From positions 238,803,661 through 238,867,660 of the forward strand of contig CM042685.1 in NCBI GenBank assembly GCA_023614405.1: a DNA stretch of 64,000 nt. The letters run 5' to 3'. This DNA comes from Avena insularis. Its lineage: Eukaryota > Streptophyta > Magnoliopsida > Poales > Poaceae. Under the pieces are notes generated by a model, which was not told the origin of the DNA, did not search any database, and saw only the letters and a list, made by a program, of their open reading frames with translations. Within the stretch, counting starts at the first letter, position 1, and every line of letters starts with the position of its first letter. The position numbers and the translations under genes are program-made. This document shows, piece by piece, positions 1-12,600 of this stretch.

Positions 1-2324
1 GCTGTGCGTAGTGGCCGGCCTAATAAATCATCCCACGTGACCCAACAATTCAAATTTACTTTTATTCATTTTATTTCAAACACAATTCTGTACATAGATT
101 CAAAAATCAACCCAGCTCGAGTCACTGAACCAAAATACATGAAACCAATTTTGTTAGAAAGGTACTAAAATGCTTAATCCAAGCCCGTTGGATTCAAATC
201 ATTTGGATTTATAGATCAACCATGGTAAAGATAACAAGGCAAAAGCTTTTCTGCATTCAAACATTTTTCAAAATTCAACCATAAGAGCTTTTGAGTTGAT
301 TCCAACTCTCAAAAATCACATTTGATCATACCCTTCAGAATATTTAAAAACATATGGGTTTACTTGTAGAGATAAGGTTCAAAGAATAAAAGAATGCCAC
401 ATAGGCATTTCTAGTCACTTAATTTAATTAAAATAAAAAGGTTAAACCTTATTAAATTGTGACACCACTTTAAATCACATTCCCATGTACTGAAATATGT
501 GGTGATGACATGTGTCAACATGATCCCATGTTTGAGTTGGAGAATATTAAGTCTTAAGTAATTTTTCAATGAGTAGAAATTACTTTTCTTAAATAAAACA
601 AATAAGACAAGTGTTTTAATCTTGTAATGATAGTGATGACTATAGATCATCTAGTGTGAACCTTTGTGTGATATTTAGAAATAGTTAAGTATTGGTTGGT
701 GATTTTTTACCTCATATTTATTTATAGACGCTAGTCCCGACCAAGGATACGAGGAGGAAGGAGGATACTATGAGGAAGAAGCCGAGGAGAACTTCAACCA
801 CTGCTCTGCACAAGGCAAGCCTATACATACAACCTTGCAAGCTAACACCTGCAACTTAGCCAGCTTATACTGATATATTAGCAAGCTATCAACTTAGCAA
901 GCTTACACCACGTGATACCCAATCCTATTTTTACTTGCAAGCTTAATATTCTATTTTCATTATCAAAGCTTTCTCTTAGAGTTTACTTAGTGACTTATAG
1001 ATTCTAAGAAGATAATTGAAGGTAGCATAAAGAGCATAAAATTTGGCCTAGATTAGATAATCTTGATGTCATCCTACGGTATGAGATTGAACTTAGTTAA
1101 TCCCCATTTGTTTATTACCCATCATTAGTATCTACCCCCACTTGTAGATGCTAGTGCTAAGCATAAAACTTGATCAACTTTAGATGGGAATACTTGGTGA
1201 AAATGGTTATGGAAACCTTAGAATGATGAGTCATTCTACTGAAATGTTTTGACATGTGTTCTCGAACACCATATGATTTTGATGATGAAAATGTTGAGGC
1301 ATGAGACTTAGCCCTTTATAAAACTGATGGTTGTCTGGATGCGATACCATTCCAATTTTACCGTACAACCACAATACCCAAAAAATTGGGTAGGGCTTGA
1401 CTGGAAATTTATATACCTTAGTATGGGTTCCCTTGCGGCCAAGGTCTAAGCTGAGGCTACCTTGTGAAGATTGTCCACCTGTGCAGTACCCAAGATAACA
1501 GTTGGTCATGGTTAGGAGGCCAAACTCACAGGAGAGGTGCCTATACTAGGGCGTGTAATTGAAAGGTTAGGATTGATTATCTGCATACTAGGTATGGTGA
1601 ATTCAGGAATTGTTCCTGACGGATGTATCGAATGTTGTGGTGAAAGTGTACAATCTCTCCAGAGTGTCAAACTATTCGAATAGCTGCGTCCCCGGTTATG
1701 GACAGTTGGAGTGGCCATACTGTTCTATTGTCAGATGTTTTCAAAATAACTTGTGAAATGATTTGTGACTTTGACTTGACCACAAAAGAGTTGTGATATG
1801 AAATTCAAGTTCCCACTTAGCACTTAGGTGTTATAAAACTTTCAACTAAGTTTTATTTTCTTCTGAACTTAGTAGAGATAAATCTGGCTTTTTGCAAAAC
1901 AACCCTAGATCCTAGCATATCCAATGCAAAAACCACTTCACTTGTTAGTATTAGTTTGCGAGTACTTAAAGAGTACTCATGGCTTTGTCCCTGGCTATTC
2001 CTGTGGCCAGACTATGAAGAGGAGTATCAGGATGACGGACCGCAGGAAGGTTACGCAACTAGGATCATCTCCCATCCTCAGCATTGCCTGTGACCATGAA
2101 GATGGAGCTTCGCCTATGCTATCGTTATCTTTACATTATTCCGCTGCTTGAATTGTATTAAGAACTGGATCATGAGATCCTTATTTGTGTAAGACCTTAT
2201 GTATGGTTTGTAATGGATGATGTACTGTGATATCCAAATCTGTTATGTCTCGCAAAAATGGTAATCCTGGGATTGCGATGTATGGCATAACAGGCATCTG
2301 TGATTAAAAATCTGGGTGTTGACA
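1..2324 (+). repeat. 5' LTR of the Gypsy element, partial
   Basis: The block aligns by eye with 14665-16981 with few substitutions and small indels. It ends GGGTGTTGACA immediately before the primer site. It contains exon-like segments 728-814 and 2011 onward that are shared with the other LTR copies. The promoter part lies outside the window. Confidence 0.93.
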
Positions 2325-2327
2325 AGT

Positions 2328-2340
2328 TGGTATCAGAGCC
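2328..2340 (+). other. Primer-binding site, initiator tRNA-Met type
   Basis: TGGTATCAGAGCC lies three bases after the LTR end at 2324. It matches the usual plant LTR-retrotransposon primer site complementary to the 3' end of initiator tRNA-Met. Confidence 0.92.
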
Positions 2341-2555
2341 ATCCTGACCATAGGAGACCCTAGTTAGAATGGACATGTGAATCAAAAACTTAGTTTCAAA
2401 ACCAAAGGTAGTGAGTATTTACAAAAAAATTATTCTTATCCTTATCACTTAGACTCTTTCATAAAAATTCATGTTACTCAAAAACTCTTGCAAACTTACC
2501 TAAAATTTGACACACTTGATCAGTCTACTAACTTACTCATCCTATATTCTTATAG

Positions 2556-2811
2556 ATGGACATGAAGTGCAACAAGTTTTATCAGTTGGGGAATGGAGGA
2601 GACCTCATCTTTGAGCGTGACTTGAACCAGTTGTCGGAGATGCTGGAGCGTCCACACCCTGAGTTCTTCAGAGCTCAGCTCAATGATTAGGAAGGAGAAG
2701 ATTTGCAGTGGTTAGTTGTTGCAAGTATCTAAGGAATTATTGAACCTCCCAGTGTAGAGGGAATTCAGTTCACCTTAAGAGAGAACAACTAGCTCGATGG
2801 ACTTGCCAGGG
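2556..2811 (+). pseudogene. Pre-gag ORF, 5' part, interrupted
   Basis: The ATG at 2556 directly follows TTCTTATAG, a splice-acceptor-like sequence. The frame (starting MDMKCNKFYQLGNGG) runs to 2811 with in-frame stops near 2685, 2730 and 2790. It is then cut by the 2812-7656 insertion and resumes in register at 7657. I infer an element-encoded accessory protein, since extra ORFs upstream of gag occur in some grass Gypsy elements. I cannot name its function. Confidence 0.65.
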
Positions 2812-5800
2812 TGTAACATCCCAGCATTTAGGAACTAACGAAGGGTAGATTTAGGAATATGGAATGTTGCATGCATTCATCTGTGAAAATGTGGGTAAAA
2901 TTTTCGCCAAATAAAAACCTTAAGTGATCAATGTTTCTTTCATACTTTGAGATTAGGTTTAGTCTTAAAGGGTGATAGCTATAGACTTTGATATGATCTT
3001 TAAGGAATTATGTGTTTTAAAATGAATTTGAATTTTAAAATAAACTTGAGTGTTTGAATTATAATTCAAGTGAATTAGGAACAAGTTTTGAATCTTAATT
3101 TAATTAAGAGATAAATATTACAACTTAAATTCTATCCAAAGAAAAACAATAATGAATATGAAACTTATTTCTTATCACCAATATATAATCAAGTTACAAA
3201 ATTATAACTTATTGAAATCATCCACACAATTCAAAAAAGCAAATATATAAAGAATAAGAATATTCTTTATTAATAATAATGTAATCTTTATTAGAGAAGA
3301 ATAAAATGAAGATTACAAAATAATAAAAAGAAAATTACAAAAATATGAAGAATATTACATTGGACTATTTACTAACTATTCTATAAAAGAAAACCTAATC
3401 TAAAATCTTCATCTTTATATCTGTACCTGCAAAACAAACAGAAAATATATAGAGAAATAAAAGGTTAGAGTTAGTATTATTTTCTCTCAGACATGTCAGT
3501 GAAATGCACCAGACAAATTCATCATTGAGAAATCTATAAAAAGGGGCAAGTTTCACCCATATGAAAGAATCCATCCTTCATAAATTTAAAGCCAGAAGTC
3601 AAATGATAGCCAAGAGGGGAAATTCACCAGCCAGGTGAAAGTAACCAGATAATAGTAAGTTTCAAAATTCTGAACATATCCACAAGTGCACAACAAGCAC
3701 ACAGGCAGGACACACACCAACATGCATGTGGTGTGTTGTCAACCTCACAGCACATCCCCAAACTCACAAAACCACAAGCACAGCCGTGGAGAGGCACTAG
3801 TGTATCTCTCCACTGCTTGCACACAAGAACAACCAGCTTAGACATCAGCTTACCAAGCACATCAGCCAAACCAAACCACCAAAGATCAACCAAACATCAC
3901 CATAATGGTGACATAAGGAGGGGGAAGGATCAGGTGGACAACAAGGCCAAGTCCAGGAGCATGGAGGAGCAGGCTAGCTCAAGGTCAAGAACAGGAGTCC
4001 AGCAAAATCAGATCAAGATCATCACCAACTTACTCCACAGTCGTCAGATTTTGTGGTGAGCATCATAAAACCCTCACATGATGTAATCATCTTATCTAGA
4101 CAGAAGCATGTGCTGTTTTATGAACAAACCCTCAGAAAGCAAAAGTGGGGTGAATACATCATAGGGATTTTTTTAAAACTCTAAAAGCAAACAACAAAGT
4201 ACCTGGATCCAGCCAGAGCTCAGAGCAACATCATTGCTCTGGTTATTAGGTTATATCTTACAATTCAAGCATAAATATATCTATGATCTATTTCTAGGCA
4301 CATCCCTAAAGAAAGGGTAGCACCTTAGAAACTAATCCTTTGGATCCAGATCATGATCAAGATTACTATCATTTTTCCAAGCTTTGATTCAAGAAAGAAT
4401 AGATGGTACCACTACCAGGACTATCTATAAGAATCAACTAGATAAGATCTGAATCCCTAGGCCTCAGACCAACATCATTGGTCTCAGGGAATTCAGAAAA
4501 GAACATTTCCATTTATCTTTCAAAGCCAAGTTTGTCTTAAGCATAAAACAACCCAATCAATTGGTTAGAATCAAACTTGTGTGCCATACCATGATGGTGT
4601 CACAAGAACAATCCATTATGAATCAGGATAGACATTTAATCATCACAAATTCAGACAATCAACTTACTAATCATTTTCCTATTAGCACATGAATCATAAC
4701 TAGGATATTCCTATGTTAAACTTCACTGTTTGAGATCATGATGATCTCAAACCACATGTTAATTCCCAATCCAACAACACTAAGACAGTGGTTTCATCCT
4801 ATCATAATCATGACCATAAATCAAATAACAGTGGAAAGTTATCAAGACATTGGCTTTACCAAGCATGTTTCCCAAGCAACAATATCATATGAATCAGATG
4901 CAATCTAAGCATAAAATCATCTAATAAGCCACCAGAAACATTATAGATCATCTTAAGCAACAAGCCTCAGGCCAATAACCACTTAGCATGTTTACAATTC
5001 ATCCAAACATGATCCAATTCATCCAGTATATGATCAACCCTAGGATAAGAATCCTAAAAGGATATGTCATCCTAATCAGAATCAGACAGTAGCTAGAGAG
5101 GACACTGCCAGCATCTAGCATTAGATCAGCAAGCACAGAGAGAACCAGGGGAGAGGAATCGAACTCACCGTAGGTCCTCGCTGAAGACTAGAAGAGAAAG
5201 TAGAGGGGCCGACGACCATGACGGCACGGGGAGCACCCCAGAGGGGGCGCTGCAACCCGCACGGCGCCACGGCAGCGACCCTGATCATGCCTGGAGGTGC
5301 AGAGCATCACCTCGACACACGACGACCACGGCAGCACCTGGATCCATGCCAACCCCCAAACCCTAGGGTTTAGGACGACATCGATCCATTGCAGGAGTGC
5401 CCCAGGCTCAAATCCAATTGTATAGAACGAACGAGCATCATCGACAACCCCCTATCGCACCACGGCGGTGACCAGAACAGCCTACGGCGGCGGGAATCGC
5501 CGGTGGCGGCATCGCCGGCCATAGGGTCAGGGTCAGAGGAGGACAGGATGAGCTCGAGGGGGAGAGAGGCAGTGAGGAGTGGGCCGAGTTGGGCCAAACC
5601 CTTCGGGGTGGTTCTTTTGTATATGACTAATGGGCCACTAGGGCCCAATAAGTATAACTAGCCCAGAAATCTTTTCAGGCCTGTTTTAATAAACAGGAAA
5701 AGACCAAAATACCCCTGGACTTAAATAAATTCTAGAAAATAAAATATAAGTCCAAAAATTATAAATAAGATAATTTTGGATTCACAATAATCCATACTAT

Positions 5801-7656
5801 CCAAATAAAATAAAATATAAAATTTTAGACATTTAAATTTTTATAAGAATTTTGTAATTTATATATTCCTTATGGGATTTTACAAAATTATTGAAAGATG
5901 ATAAAAATAAATAAAAATCACTTTCATTATATATTAATATTATAGTATTTTTGAAAATACTAAATAAATATTTAATAACAATTTTTAATGTATAATTGAT
6001 AGTTCCTAAAAGAATTATTAAATCAATAAAAGTCAAATAAAAGGAAATAAAATAAAATAATTCAATATATGCTATAAATATTAAAAAGTAATATTTATAA
6101 ATGCTTTATTATTATTAAAAAGGACCTTATATAATAATAGGGTAAATGCATATCAAATTAAATAATGCATTACATTATTTGCATAATCATTTTGCTTCTT
6201 TAAATATTGTCCTTACCGGGCAATAATGATGTTTTTGTAGACATAGAAGATCAAGGTCCAAAGGTAAGCATTAATTCACTACCTTGCCATCACAAGGCAA
6301 GTTCATCACTTGCTCATGTCCTTTGAAGAGTCTTTATCAAGGTATTTGCAAATTGTGTGTTATCATATATGCTATAAAAGAAAGAAAATATTATTTTCAT
6401 AAATAAAGAAATCATAGATATCATCCTAAGTGATGATATAATGGAGCACTAGAACTTAGGGTTCTAGTTGCAAACAATGGTGATCAAGAAGGGACTTAAT
6501 AACCCCTGACATCAGTGATTCTAGCGCCGTATATTACGCGTTAGCCATGAGATTTGGAATGGGACAGAGAAGTCAGCTGTATCTTCTTCCTCTCGCATGA
6601 AGCTAGATGTGCAGGTCGTGGCTGTTATCCTTGTAGTGTGCATATTAATTGGTAATTCGTAGAGTATATGCAGCATATGGGTGGGAACCTTCATCGTCCC
6701 ACGATAGTTCTGGCATCTAACAGTTTGTACAAACCATTGCCGTAATTCATTATGTGGGCATGGTGTACACCAAGGAGGCATGCGGGGTCGCGAAGGGGGC
6801 AGTGATTGGCTTGGACCAACTACTAGGCCCCACATCATGGAATTGTGTACGGGAAAGTATGCCCGGTTGTGCAACAAGGAGTTGATCTCTCATGGGTAAA
6901 GTAACGCACCTATACAGAGTGTAAGAACTGTAACTTGTTACTCCCTATTCCGAGAAGGAGCTGCGAACACGGCAGGAAAGGAACTCCATGAAAGTTCTGG
7001 TCAACTTTTGAAGGCTGATTGTCATAGTTTTTTTAGAATAAAATCAATCTTTGAAGAAAGATTTACAAAAATTGCATAGTGCCAAGGATTTATAATCCTA
7101 GGTGGTAGTTAGAGCATCAAACTTCCCACCGTGCATATATTGAACTTGTTGGGTAACGCTGTTACTCATTATTTCCTTTGATCCCTTGCTTAGACTCTGA
7201 GGATCCTGAAGACATGCCAATGTATGTAGCCAAATGTCAAGAAGATGTGTTCTACGAGGAACCTGATCTATCCGGAGGTGTTGAAGGAGTGGATTACGAG
7301 ATCCGCTATGGTGTCGATGATAACGAGTCCAACTAAGTACTCCTAGTTAATAGTAACCAATGGAGCCGAGCAGCATGAACTCTATAGAATAAGCTGCTGA
7401 GCTCAACTACTAGTCGGAGTTGCTACTTTTAAATTCCGCTGAAACACTTTATAGTTTGGTTTGTAAGTTGAATCTTTTGGAAGTCTCGAACTTCTGGTAT
7501 TGTAAAAATAATAAGGTGTTTATATTTGTAATATGGACCCGCAATGTTTCTGTTGTACCACTCTGAAAGATGTGATATTTACAGAACAATATTCTGTGGG
7601 TGTCATGTCAACGACTATAGTATACTACACATGCAGTGGTATGCTGGGTCACCGCA
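2812..7656 (+). mobile_element. Solo LTR (or non-autonomous LTR element), 4845 bp, TSD CAGGG
   Basis: The element starts TGTAACATCCC and ends CACCGCA. It is flanked by perfect 5-bp repeats CAGGG at 2807-2811 and 7657-7661. Removing it and one repeat restores the pre-gag frame exactly, which fixes both ends. I see no primer site, polypurine tract or pol and no internal direct LTR pair, so a solo LTR formed by recombination is the simplest reading. The start resembles the host element's LTR, so it is probably a related long-LTR Gypsy family. Contents: an AT-rich part (2900-4100), a reverse-oriented GC-rich gene-like block (5160-5660), a very AT-rich tract (5690-6200) and a 47-codon acidic open segment (7193-7336). 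Confidence 0.85.
7193..7336 (+). other. Exon-like acidic open segment inside the solo LTR
   Basis: A pyrimidine-rich stretch ending in TAG at 7191-7193 precedes ACTCTGAGGATCC. The frame from 7193 is open for 47 codons to TAA at 7334-7336. It is rich in D and E and ends VDDNESN. The related long LTR has an AG followed by ACTATGAAGAGG and an acidic frame at the same relative place (16668-16720). I infer homologous exon-like segments; there is no proof of expression. Confidence 0.35.
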
Positions 7657-8217
7657 CAGGGCCATGCAGGAAGCTCTTGGCCGTCTGTGTGGGCAGAGTA
7701 TCAATCAAATCAAGGGTACCCGTTTTGAGTTCTACCCAAGTCATGATGTTATGGGACAACCACTGGAGGCCCCATACCACCCCGAGCTGAAGACTCGGTT
7801 GGACCACCTTAGCTTCATGATGTATGACCATCAGAAAGAGTTGGACAATGCCCGTTCCTACACCAACCACAAGTACGCCATCGCCAAGAAGGATCAGACC
7901 ATCGCCATGCTAGTGAAGGATCGCAAGTCTCGTCGCTGTCAGCTCGACAAGAAGGAGAGCATCATTGCCCGTCTTTGCCACCGAATCATGGACTTGGAGG
8001 AGACCATCCATGAGAGAGATATGCAGTTGGATGAGAGGGAGAATGCAGGGAAGACCTTCGTGGTGACCCCTACTCCTATCTCAGCGATGATGATGACTTT
8101 CTGGAGGATCAGGCCATGGACTTCTTCACCGATGAGGATGACTTCGCCTTCATCGATGATGATGATGATGATGATGATGAGGAGGAGGAGGATGAGGACA
8201 CTGACTCCAAGGAGTAG
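7657..8217 (+). pseudogene. Pre-gag ORF, 3' part: coiled-coil-like region and acidic tail
   Basis: The frame continues from 2811 after the solo LTR. The residues are charged and predicted helical from about 7790 to 8040 (many K, E, R and D). After a frameshift near 8045-8090 the other frame carries an acidic tail ending at TAG 8215-8217. That tail has a run of eight Asp then Glu, encoded by a GAT repeat at about 8153-8180. Family function is unknown. An extra structural or RNA-binding protein is possible but only a guess. Confidence 0.6.
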
Positions 8218-8451
8218 TAGCACTTGAGCACTAGCGTTAGTGAGTTGTATTCGGTCCCACTATATCGTAGTTTTCTAGAATGGTTCTTAAAACCATCTGT
8301 TTTCCTTTGTTGTGGTGTGTGTTTGTATCATGTGCTATGAATGAATGAAAATCAAGTTGCTAGAAAAATCTGAGTCAAACTTTAAAAACTTTTCACAACC
8401 CTTGAACCCTAGAAATTTCCCTCTTTTTTCATGATCTATCTCAATCTTCAG

Positions 8452-9549
8452 ATGCCTCGCGGAGGAAGCGGTTCATCCCCGGACCCGATGTTGCAGATCT
8501 TGCAAATGTTGGTTTCTGACCGTGAAGCTGAAAGAGCCGAACGTCAAGCCAACCTAGCCACCCTTCAACACATCGCCTAGATGGCCAACAACAATCAAGG
8601 TCATGGAAATCAGGACAACCATGGATCTAAGCTCAAGAATTTCCAGAACACCAATCCACCTGTTTTCACTAAGTCATAAGAGCCCCTAGATGCAGATGAT
8701 TGGCTGCAAACCATGGAGAACAATCTGGAAGTTGCAGGAGTGGAAGCTAACGAGAAAGTTCTGTTCGCCACCCACTATCTGGCAGGAGATGCAAGAGCAT
8801 GGTGGAACAGCGTTCGTGCAATGACAGGAGGTCAGGTGATGACTTGGGATGAATTCAAAGTCAAGTTCAGCAGAACCCATGTGCCACCGGGTTTAATCAA
8901 GAGGATGAGAGATGAATTCAGGGAACTGAAGCAAGGAAGGATGACAGTAGTGGAATACCGTGACAAATTCTTGTCACTAGCTAGGTATGCACCGGATGAG
9001 ATCGACACCGAAGCCAAGAAGAAAGAGAGATTCCTGAATGGTCTACACGATGAGATGCAGACGATGTTAGTCAATATCCCCTTTGCTGATATTGAAGGCC
9101 TAGTTGATTCTGCCATTCAGATGGAAGGAAAGATCAACCAAGCCAATGAGAACCGCAAGCATCGCATGATGCATGAACCAGGAACCCACCAGACACCAAA
9201 GTATCGCCCCAACCCATCTCCAGGATTTGCCCCAAGAAACAACAAACCCCCGATGAACCGTCTGACCTATCCCAACCGTGGAAACCCAAGGCCCGGAGGA
9301 AACCACAACATTCCCGGCAATTCCAGCAATTTCAACCGTGACCCACCCAAGTTCAACAACAACGCCGCCACCAACACCAACACTGCCCCCGAGGACTGGA
9401 AGCAATGTTGTGCCTATTGCAGCGAAGGACAAGTCGCAAGTGATTTGTTATGAATGTGGCACCAAGGGTCACTATTCCAATGAGTGCCCCAAGAAGATTG
9501 CCGCAGCCCCCAATGCAAATGCCCCAGATCATCAGCAGCGTCGTTTTTA
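8452..9549 (+). pseudogene. gag: Gypsy gag with CCHC zinc knuckle, degraded
   Basis: The ATG at 8452 directly follows AATCTTCAG, a splice-acceptor-like sequence. The frame has stops at about 8578 and 8679. From 8713 it is open with a typical retrotransposon gag core, including the ARAWW motif. The basic, Pro/Asn-rich linker shifts frame between about 9360 and 9430. The other frame then gives the nucleocapsid CCHC knuckle CYECGTKGHYSNEC (about 9450-9491) and stops at 9548. The product would be the particle coat and RNA-binding protein. It is broken in this copy. Confidence 0.88.
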
Positions 9550-9641
9550 ACCCGGAAGAAGGTTTGCTCTAGGGAACTCGCTCAACCGCAATAGCCGACT
9601 TTTTCTCATGCACGCTGAAGAAGCCCAGGAAGCCAGATGTC

Positions 9642-12600
9642 GTGCTCGGTATGTTTTCTATTAACTCAGTACTTGCAAGAGTGTTGTTTGATTCTCGAGC
9701 ATCGCACTCATTTGTTACTAAAGAATTTGCATGCACTAGTAAGATTCAACCAACCAAATTGAAGCATGTTATGGTTGTTCAAATACCTGGTTCGACCACC
9801 AAAGCTAGACAAATTTGCAAAGCCGTCCCTATACGAATCCATGGCATAGATTTTTATGCTAATCTAATAGTACTAGGAACTAAAGGTTTGGAAGTAGTAC
9901 TAGGAATGGATTGGATGTCCAAACACAAAGGATTAATTGACTGTGCCAAGAAATCCATAACCATGACCAGTACAGCTGGAATATCAGTCGAGCATGTATC
10001 TGAAACCTTGCCTCATCAATTCAAGTGCAATAAGAGTATAGCCCAACCTACCATTGACCAAGTTCGGATAGTCTGTGAATACCCCGATGTATTTTTAGAT
10101 GTTTTTCTCAGGATGCCCCCAGATGGGGATATCGAGTTTATCATTGAACTAATCCCTGGAACCGGACCCATAGCCCAGAGACCATATAGTATGAACCCGT
10201 ATGAACTAGCGGAACTGAAGAAGAAACTGGATGCCATGCTAGAAATTGGATTGATTCAACCAAGTGTGTCACCTTGGAGATCACCTGTTTTGTTCGTGGA
10301 CAAGAAAGATGGAGGTAACCGTTTGTATATGGATTATCGGAAGTTGAATGATGTTACCATCAAGAACAAGTACCCACTTCCAAAGATAGAAGATTTGTTT
10401 GACCAGTTTACTGGTGCCAAAGTGTTTTCTAAGATTGATCTTAGAACTGGCTATCATCAACTCAAGATTCGCGCAGAGGATATTAAAAAGACCGCCTTTA
10501 CCACCAGATATGGATTATATGAGTATACTGTCATGTCTTTTGGATTAACCAATGCCCCCGCTTACTTCATGAACCTCATGAATAAGATTTTATGGACTTC
10601 CTGGATAAGTTTGTCGTTGTTTTCATCGATGACATTCTGATTTATTCCAAATCAGAAGAAGAACATGAGCTACACCTAAGGACCATTCTTGGAACCCTTA
10701 GAGAGCATAAGCTATATGCCAAGTTTAGCAAATGTGAATTCTGGTTACAAGAGATAGGATTCCTCGAACATATTGTATCAGCCGAAGGAATTGCCATTGA
10801 CACTGCGAAGGTGAAGGATGTCGAAGAATGGCAAGCCCCAACCACTCAAACCCAAGTTTGTGCATTTCTTGGATTAGCGGGATACTATCGCAAGTTCATA
10901 GAAGGATTCTCGAGTATTGCCAGACCCATGACCCAATTGCTCAAGAAGGACAAGAAGTTTGAATGGACGGACAAATGTGAAGCGAGTTTTCAGGAACTCA
11001 AGAGGAGATTGATTTCAGCCCCAATCTTGATCACGTCGGATATCATGAAGCCCTTTGATGTGTATTGTGACGCATCCAAGATCGGTCTTGGATGTGTGAT
11101 AATGCAAGAAGGCAAAGTTATATCTTATCTATCCCGACAACTGAAGCACCATGAACAGAATTATCCAACCCATGACCTTGAACTCGCAGTCGTAGTTCTA
11201 GCCCTGAAGATATGGAGGCATTATCTCATGGAAAACCGTTGTGAGATTTATTCGGATCACAAGAGCTTGAAATATATATTCACTCAGAAGGAGCTGAATA
11301 TGAGACAGAGAAGATGGATTGAGCTAATCAAGGATTATGATCTGGACATTCACTATCACCCCGGTAAAGCCAATGTGGTAGCAAATGTCCTTAGAAGATT
11401 GTCGTGTCGTTTGAACTCCATGATTTTGAAGGAGCAACCAAGTTTGCACAAAGAGATGGAAGATTTCCGAATGGAATTAGTGAGTGAAGGATTTTTGGCT
11501 AGCATAGAACTTAAACCCACTTTGATCAGTCAGATCAAGGAGGCGCAGACAGGAAATGCTAGTATCGACGGAATCAAACATCGTATCGGTACAGGCAAAG
11601 TACCCGGATTTACCAAAGATGAAGAAGGAGTTCTGTGGTACAAAGGACGCCTTTGTGTACCAGCAGATTCGGAATTGAAAGAAGTGATTTTGAAAGATGC
11701 CCATGATACTCTTTATTCTATCCACCCCGGAGGAACAAAGATGTATCAGGATTTGAAGGAGCAATTTTGGTGCCATAAGATGAAGAGAGAAATTGGAAGC
11801 TATATCGCCAAGTGTGATATATACCAGAGAGTCAAGGCGGGACATCAAAGACCCGCAGGACTGTTGCAACCATTACAGATTCCGGAATAGAAATGGGATT
11901 CAGTTGGAATGGACTTTATCACTGGATTGCCTACTTCTAGTAGGGGAAATGACTCTATCTGGGTCATAGTTGACAGATTGTCCAAAGTAGCCCATTTCTT
12001 ACGAGTCAAGACCACATACCAGAGTTTGAAGCTAGCGGAGTTATACATCGTTAGAATCGTCAGTTTGCACGGAGTCCCCAAGAACATCATATCGGATCGA
12101 GGAACCTAGTTTACCTCGAGATTCTGGAAGAAAGTCCAAAAAGGTTTAGGAACCCGACTAGATTTCAGCACATCGTATCACCCTCAAACCGATGGACAAA
12201 CAGAGCGAGTAAATCAAATACTCGAAGATATGTTGAGAGCATGTGTGCTAGAGTATGGATCTAAATGGGAAGACTGTCTGCCTTTCGCAAAATTTTCATA
12301 CAACAACAATTATCAAGCTAGTCTGCAAATGGCCCCATTTGAGTTCATGTATGGAAGGAAGTTTCGCACCCCTTTGAATTGGTCGGAAGTAGGAGAGAGT
12401 CAGATTTTCGCACCCCTTTGAATTGATCCTACGAGAAGCATAAGAGAAAGTTCAAAAGATTCGTGAGCACCTCAAGACCGCCCAGTCAAGACAGAAGAGT
12501 TACGTCGACAAGATACGTCGAGACCTTGCTTTCAATATCGGAGATTTCGTGTACCTTAAAGTGTCACCTTTGAAGGGAATGCAGCGTTTCCAGCTCAAAG

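Noticed and set aside
1924..2151. 75-codon plus frame in the 5' LTR
   Set aside because: Alternative frame over the exon-like segment; in the other LTR copies this frame is shorter or shifted.
2328..2340. tRNA-like TGGTATCAGAGC motifs (also 59377-59388) as tRNA genes
   Set aside because: They lie next to LTR ends and are primer-binding sites; no cloverleaf sequence surrounds them.
5370..5648. 92-codon minus frame as a gene
   Set aside because: Lies in the GC-rich block of the solo LTR with no homology that I recognise; kept only as part of the reverse gene-like structure.
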